Of a DNA stretch of 64,000 nucleotides, positions 59,180-64,000 are shown piece by piece (position 1 is the stretch's first letter; each line of letters opens with the position of its first letter). Below the pieces are notes generated by a model, which made no database searches, was not told where the DNA came from, and saw only the letters and a program-made list of their open reading frames with translations. Location: the NCBI RefSeq assembly GCF_000340215.1, contig NW_006921546.1, positions 318,788 to 382,787 on the forward strand, given 5' to 3'. The position numbers and the translations under genes are program-made. Origin of the DNA: Pseudocercospora fijiensis CIRAD86 (Eukaryota > Ascomycota > Dothideomycetes > Mycosphaerellales > Mycosphaerellaceae).

Positions 59180-61525
59180 CTACGCTTAAGGAAGCTCTAG
59201 GATTAAAGGCTACCGATTTCTCCCCTAAAGACTTTAAGTAACTAGCAAACGAAATGCTAGCTATAAACGGTCTTCCGGAAGACTTCTACGAAAGGGAGTC
59301 TATATAGAAGATATACCTATATCTTATAAACTACCCTCCCCTATTTCTCGGCGCGACAACCTAGCGTATTATATTCGAAAAGAACAAAGAGGCTACGTTA
59401 GACGATATTCGGGAGATCCTCCGTAATACTCGCCGAGTAGCTATTACTATTAATAGCTAGTTAAGCCGGACTATAAGAGCCTCCTTCCTCTCGATTATAC
59501 TATACTTTATTAATTCGGATTAGAAACTCTAGGAACTTATAATCGGATTCCCTAAAATTCTAGGTTCCTATACTAGTAAGGATATAGCGAAGCTTATCTA
59601 TATAGTAATAGATAGGGTTAGCGTAATAACGAAACTAATCTCGATTACTATAGATAACGCTAGTAATAATCGAATATTATATAAGGCGTTATATATATAA
59701 TTCACTTATATATATCTTTAAAATTACTAATTATATCGATAGGGTCGAGTACGTAGAGGAGATTATAAGGTCTACAATCTAGCTTAATCTTCCGAATGTT
59801 AAGCTCGCTACGATTCCGGATACGTACGATAATACGTACGATAATAATAATAAAGAGGAGCCTAGTAATAGCCCTAGCCCTATTAAATCGGAGCCGACGT
59901 CGTTGCTAGTTACATCCCTATATAAGTTTCCCTATCTCGCTTATATAGTTTAAATCGCGATCTAAGCCCTCTTTAAGACGCTTAAAATTATACTATTAAA
60001 CGACGACTAATAGAAGATCCTAGATAAGGATAAAGCAAAGTCGAAAGTCGAGAAACTCGTTATAGTAATAAAACGGGATAAGGCCGAGAGCCTCGCTCTC
60101 GTATAATATAAGGTATAACTTTTGTCCGTAGCCGGCACCTATAGCCGGCAACCTAGTATAGTTCTAACTTTTTTTTCTCTAGCGTCGTCGTCTAGCAATC
60201 TATACGAACTCGAGCTTATAAAGATATAACCGATTTAAGGCTATTTAAAAGAACCTAATCGAGCGCCCTAAAACCGATACCTAGAATATCGTATAGAATA
60301 AGCGATAGCAAAAGCGGCCTCTTTAGCGCCTACTCTGTTTTACCTAAGACGTTAAGACCCGGTTTAATTCGACTTTCTATATAGTTATAAGGGGATATAC
60401 TTTACGTACCGCTCTCGAGATCTATTAGAGTTCCGAGGGTATTAAGTAGCTCGGCCTTACCGCCGCTAAATAGCGCTAAGTAGAGTATCTCGTCGATATT
60501 AGTAAGCATTACGCGAAGGTTACTACTACGATTAGAAGAACCTAAGGACCGACAATCTACCTTATCTTTACATACTATAACTAGCTCTTTAACGAGCTCG
60601 ACGAAACCGTAGCTAAGCTAGCTAAAAAGAGCGTTCCCTAGAAAGTAGCTATAACGAAAGCTATAGACACCTCCTATACTAAGTTCTATAAATATTATAG
60701 TGCTACCTTTAAGTCGTTCGGGGATATCTATAGCGTTACTTACTTACTTAACCTAGTAGAAAAGGATATATACTAGTAGAGGCCGGAATAGAAGGCGGAC
60801 GAGGTATAGCCGAAGTATTACTAGACTATTCTAGAAAAGATATTCTACGAGCGTCGGAAAGAAACTAGTCTAAATACAGCTCCTATTAAGAAAAAGAAGG
60901 TTTAGAAGGCTCCGATATTATACCTATTTCGTAGGGAGGAAGTAGAGGCAGAAGAGGAAGCAACTACTAAAGTAAATAAAGAAGAGTTCTATCTCTATCG
61001 GCGCGCGAGTAAGTATAAACCTATAGGCTCGGAAAGAGGGCTAATAATCTCTAGATCTTACCGGTCTTCTAGACGAATTCGGAGACGATATTCTCGCTAT
61101 ATAGTAGCGGTTAGAGCCTAAGTTTCTAACGATAGCGTCGGTCGCTCGGGACGTCCTCGCTATACTAAGCGTAGGTATAGGCTATAAGAGGTCTTTTAGT
61201 ATCGCTCGTTACTAGGGCCGCTTTAATCGAATATACTCGCCTACTACCTTCGAATCTATTATAGTATTCCGATACTATCTCCTCTACTAGAGTCGCTAAG
61301 GTAGGTTACTAAAGATTATACTAAAGGAGTTAATCGAGGAATTAGAAAACCTTAAGATCGAAGAAACCTAGGAGCGCGAAGAGAATACGAAATTTAGTCT
61401 AAGCGAAACCCTAATTAGCGATAACGAAGAGGAGGAGGGCGGAGGTAGAAGGCGATACCGGGTCGAGAAGGAGAAGCGTATATAGGCTTAGAGTAGCTTT
61501 AAGAAGACGAAGCGTTTACGTAGAA
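59180..61525 (+). pseudogene. hAT-superfamily transposase, RIP-mutated
   Basis: The transposase of a cut-and-paste DNA transposon. With stops read through and some frame changes, the hAT blocks follow in order. FLSIILYFINSD and IIGFPKILGS lie at about 59,490-59,580, then ITIDNASNN at 59,645-59,670 (family TTDNASNN). DVKTRFNSTF is at 60,348-60,377 (family VKTRWNST). IYLIFTYYNQLFNEL and FYKYYS are at about 60,560-60,720, and the C-terminal dimerisation domain SVARDVLAIPS...RSFSIAR is at 61,134-61,210. The tail is acidic and basic. A probable intron lies at 60,113-60,182. I could not find terminal inverted repeats or an 8-bp target duplication. The N-terminal zinc finger is not seen. Confidence 0.85.
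60113..60182 (+). other. Candidate intron in the hAT gene carrying GCCGGCTA boxes
   Basis: It starts GTATAACT. It contains GTAGCCGGCACC and ATAGCCGGCAAC, then a CTAAC branch-type site at 60,164 followed by T-rich sequence and CTCTAG at 60,182. It falls between two hAT coding blocks. The size of 70 bp is typical of fungal introns. Confidence 0.55.
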
Positions 61526-61530
61526 GGTAA

Positions 61531-61560
61531 TATAGCCGGTATATATAGCCGGTATATATC
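61531..61560. repeat. GCCGGTATA boxes after the hAT gene
   Basis: TATAGCCGGTATA is present twice in tandem, just beyond the last hAT coding block and before the histone-like ORF. Confidence 0.6.
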
Positions 61561-61879
61561 CGAAATATGTTTTAAATTCCTAGGACCTAAATAGACTAGT
61601 TACTATAGCAACCTACCCCGCTTACCTATAGACTATTTCTAATTCTCTATTCGCTCTTCCTCTCCTTCTTCCCTTTCCCTATATTCTTAAAGACAAATAT
61701 ATCTTAAGGATTCGGCTCTTCGGGCCTTCCTAAGCTAGCTACCTCCTCTTCCTTAAGCGACTATCTTTTGTACGAATCTAACGATAACCTGCTAAAGCGG
61801 TTTAAGAGAAGACTTTTTATTCTAGAAGGCAAGAAGCACAAATATCTCCTTATAATTATAGGCTTATTAATTTTCTAGG

Positions 61880-62483
61880 TCCTACCGATATATCCTCGTC
61901 GCCTAAACGTATAGATAAATATCTTTAGAGCCTAAAGGGCAAGGGTAAATCAAGCTAGATATAGGGAGACTATAGCGAGAACGAGATATCGGAAGAGCAA
62001 GACTCTCCGTAGTATATACGAAGGAAAGGGGTTCCTCGGAAAATAGTACCGAAAAATAAGAAGGCTTTAGGTAGATAGGAGACAGCTAAAAAGAGTAGAT
62101 AGACGAAGGCTATTACGAAGAAAAGTTATCTTTCTATTAAAAAAAAGGGAATAAGGTAGGACTCGACGATAAAGAAGCGGCGCTTTAAACTAGATACTAT
62201 TACTCTTCGCTAGATCCGGCTTTTCTAAAACAAAAGAGGGACCGAGCTTTTAATCCCTAAGACTCCCTTCTAGCGACTCGTCTAAGAAATTATATTAGAT
62301 TTTCGGTCTAGTATACGATTTACGGCTAAGGCGATTAGTACTCTTTAGGAAGCTACGGAGGTATTTCTCGTAACCGAGCTTAAGCTTTTAAACCTACTTG
62401 CTATTTATACGAAGCGGGTTACTCTTTAAAATAAAGATATATAGCTTATAGCTAAAATTCGGCGTCGGTTTATAGCGGATTAG
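61880..62483 (+). pseudogene. Histone H3-like protein with N-terminal extension, RIP-mutated
   Basis: H3 is a core nucleosome histone. A single forward frame, with only TAG/TAA stops, carries an H3 fold from about 62,150 to 62,472. The sequence includes RRFKLDTITLR (family RYKPGTVALR) and TELLIPKTPF-RLV-EI (family TELLIRKLPFQRLVREI). It then has a DF-S-IRF segment, STL-EATEVFLV (family GALQEAxExYLV), LLAIYTKRVTL (family CAIHAKRVTI) and KDI-LIAKIRR. The tail also resembles H3 (RxETAKKS near 62,068, with KKKG and KKRR further on). It differs from canonical H3 in an acidic N-terminal extension (ENEISEEQDSP) and two extra residues before TELLI, so it may be a divergent variant. CENP-A identity cannot be decided. 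Start is uncertain; a stop occurs at 62,481. Confidence 0.85.
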
Positions 62484-62540
62484 TTAGAAATTGTATTTAG
62501 TCGGTAGATTAACCTAGGAGGAGGCCTATTTTCGTATCCT

Positions 62541-62570
62541 TTTACCGGCTATAGGTACCGGCTATATTTC
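62541..62570. repeat. GCCGGCTATA-type boxes in a candidate intron
   Basis: ACCGGCTATAGGTACCGGCTAT lies inside a segment that begins GTATCC near 62,537 and has a CTAAT branch-like site before an AG. It is placed just downstream of the H3-like frame and upstream of the next one. Confidence 0.5.
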
Positions 62571-62589
62571 TAATTTTATCTCCGCGCCG

Positions 62590-63050
62590 TCCCTAAATCT
62601 AAGGTACGAAGTAGAAACCTAGCGCTCTATATTTACCCGGCTATTATAGAGACGAGCTATATTTAGATTAGTTTCTTTATATATCGCAACCTAACGGATA
62701 GTAAGCGAAAGGGCGATAGAACGTTTATAATGCGTCTCTATTTAGACCTAAAACACAAAGGTCCTAAGGAGCCCTAGTATCCTAACTATAAGGAGATTCT
62801 TTAGTATTAGCACTTTAATCCTCTATACTACGAGGTAGATAGTAAGCCTACGAGAGAGAAACTTTAACGAGAAATTCTCTATAATACGTAGCGCTATTAT
62901 ATAGCTATAGATACGTACTAAGTCCGGCAACTCGAAGAAGAATTAAGATAGCGTATTAGCGACCGAGGAGGAGATCGATAGTATACTAGTAGAGTCGAGG
63001 TCTTATAAGCGAAGTACGAGATAATATAGGCTCTTAGTCGTATAGAGTAA
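62590..63050 (+). pseudogene. Coding remnant of unknown function downstream of the H3-like ORF
   Basis: The forward frame reads SKVRSRNLALYIYPAI, then a long stretch with MRLYLDLKHKGPKEP and NPLYYEVDSKPTREK, and then an Arg/Glu-rich helical tail (RQLEEELRQRISDRG). It may be a C-terminal exon of the H3-like gene or a separate gene. No family is recognised. Its end falls in the 361-bp duplication. Confidence 0.5.
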
Positions 63051-63594
63051 CGTACTATATAAATAACTAGGCGTACTACTCTTATTTACTTACGACCTAT
63101 ATCCTAGGATACTCTTCTCGTACTTTTTATACTCTTTTCTAATACCTTACCTATAATCGCTCCGCGATAACCGAGTAAATATAAGCTATAGGATTTCCGC
63201 TCGGTACCTTAGCCTTCGAGATACGGCGGAGTGAATTCTCTATAATACGTAGCGCTATTATATAGCTATAGATACGTACTAAGTCCGGCAACTCGAAGAA
63301 GAATTAAGACAGCGTATTAGCGACCGAGGAGGAGATCGATAGTATACTAGTAGAGTCGAGGTCTTATAAGCGAAGTACGAGATAATATAGGCTCTTAGTC
63401 GTATAGAGTAACGTACTATATAAATAACTAGGCGTACTACTCTTATTTACTTACGACCTATATCCTAGGATACTCTTCTCGTACTTTTTATACTCTTTTC
63501 TAATACCTTACCTATAAGCGCTCCGCGACAACCGAGTAAATATAAGCTATAGGGTTTCCGCTCGGTACCTTAGCCTCCGAGATAGGGCGGAGTT
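62873..63594. repeat. Tandem duplication of 361 bp, two nearly identical copies
   Basis: Copies 62,873-63,233 and 63,234-63,594 begin AATTCTCTATAATACG and differ at only about seven positions that I noticed, some C/T in CA context and some transversions. Each copy includes the end of the preceding coding remnant. The identity is much higher than between other repeats here, so the duplication is recent. Confidence 0.9.
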
Positions 63595-63605
63595 GAATTT
63601 AGAGC

Positions 63606-64000
63606 GATAGCCGGCACTCGTAGCCGGTATATAGAGACGGTAGTAGGCCTTTTCCTACTAAATAACTAGCTTGTTTAGTATAGCCTACCTAATATTTCTT
63701 ATATTTACTAGTAATAGGCCTAGGTTACTTATAAGATTACTATAGCTAGTAAAGGCATTACGAAAGAATATCTATACTATAGTAGGATACTATTATTACG
63801 CCGGCTATTTATTAAAAGGAGGCTTTCGCCTATTACTATACCGGCTATATATACCGGCTATATTTCAAAGTTTACCGTACCTGCCCTTTTTAGCCGTACC
63901 TGCCTTTTTTAGCCGTGCCTGCCTTCTTTCCTTGCTCTAACGTTACTATAATATAGGCTTGCGCGACGCTTACTCTATTGCCTAGCGATACCGCGATACT
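63606..64000. repeat. GCCGGCTA boxes and short tandem repeats at the window end
   Basis: GCCGGCACTCGTAGCCGGTAT lies at about 63,609, a single CGCCGGCTAT near 63,801, and ACCGGCTATATATACCGGCTAT near 63,840. Three units of about 20 bp, ACCTGCCTTTTTTAGCCGT, follow at 63,875-63,925. No gene is recognised. Confidence 0.6.

Overview
The window looks like heterochromatin from a filamentous ascomycete (Pezizomycotina) that has undergone repeat-induced point mutation (RIP). Read by eye, CA and TG dinucleotides are almost absent, TA is very abundant, and decayed reading frames are broken mainly by TAG/TAA where family conservation expects Gln or Trp, with His-to-Tyr and Met-to-Ile changes elsewhere. 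I see no intact host gene; no open frame exceeds 157 codons. Nearly everything is transposon or repeat-like DNA. The genus cannot be told from this sequence.

Layout. (1) 1-3.5 kb: truncated 3' end of a reverse-oriented 12-kb-type LTR element joined to a 3' remnant of the chromovirus family, then 90-bp tandem repeats. (2) 3.9-13.1 kb: a plus-strand RIP-killed coding block; its second half is a SNF2-type helicase of about 1,400 codons. (3) 13.2-14.5 kb: tandem repeats. (4) 14.7-16.3 kb: an assembly gap flanked by an inverted repeat, a 180-bp patch without the RIP signature, and an Argonaute pseudogene. (5) 16,562-23,738: chromovirus copy A with a perfect CCGGT target duplication. (6) 23,962-55,558: a nested stack. 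A reverse-oriented LTR element (element 2) was hit by a forward-oriented element of the same family (element 1, 27,929-40,095) and by chromovirus copy B (47,895-55,029). Subtracting the two insertions leaves about 12.3 kb for element 2, which matches the 12.17 kb of element 1. (7) 55.6-64 kb: a TA-flanked inverted-repeat element, then plus-strand coding remnants including a hAT transposase and a histone H3-like protein, separated by a recurring GCCGGCTA motif.

The 12-kb LTR family carries gag-protease, RT-RNaseH-integrase and an unrecognised third ORF of about 916 codons (ORF X) in the position where env sits in retroviruses. A GC-rich palindrome with core TACCCC(C/G)GGGGTA lies around the ORFs of this family and just after the pol stop of the chromovirus family; I count twelve copies.

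The most unusual content is the set of RIP-mutated chromatin and RNA-silencing homologues among the transposons: an Argonaute, a SNF2 helicase and an H3 histone. RIP acts on duplicated DNA, so each was probably multicopy, perhaps as mobile cargo. That link is inference.
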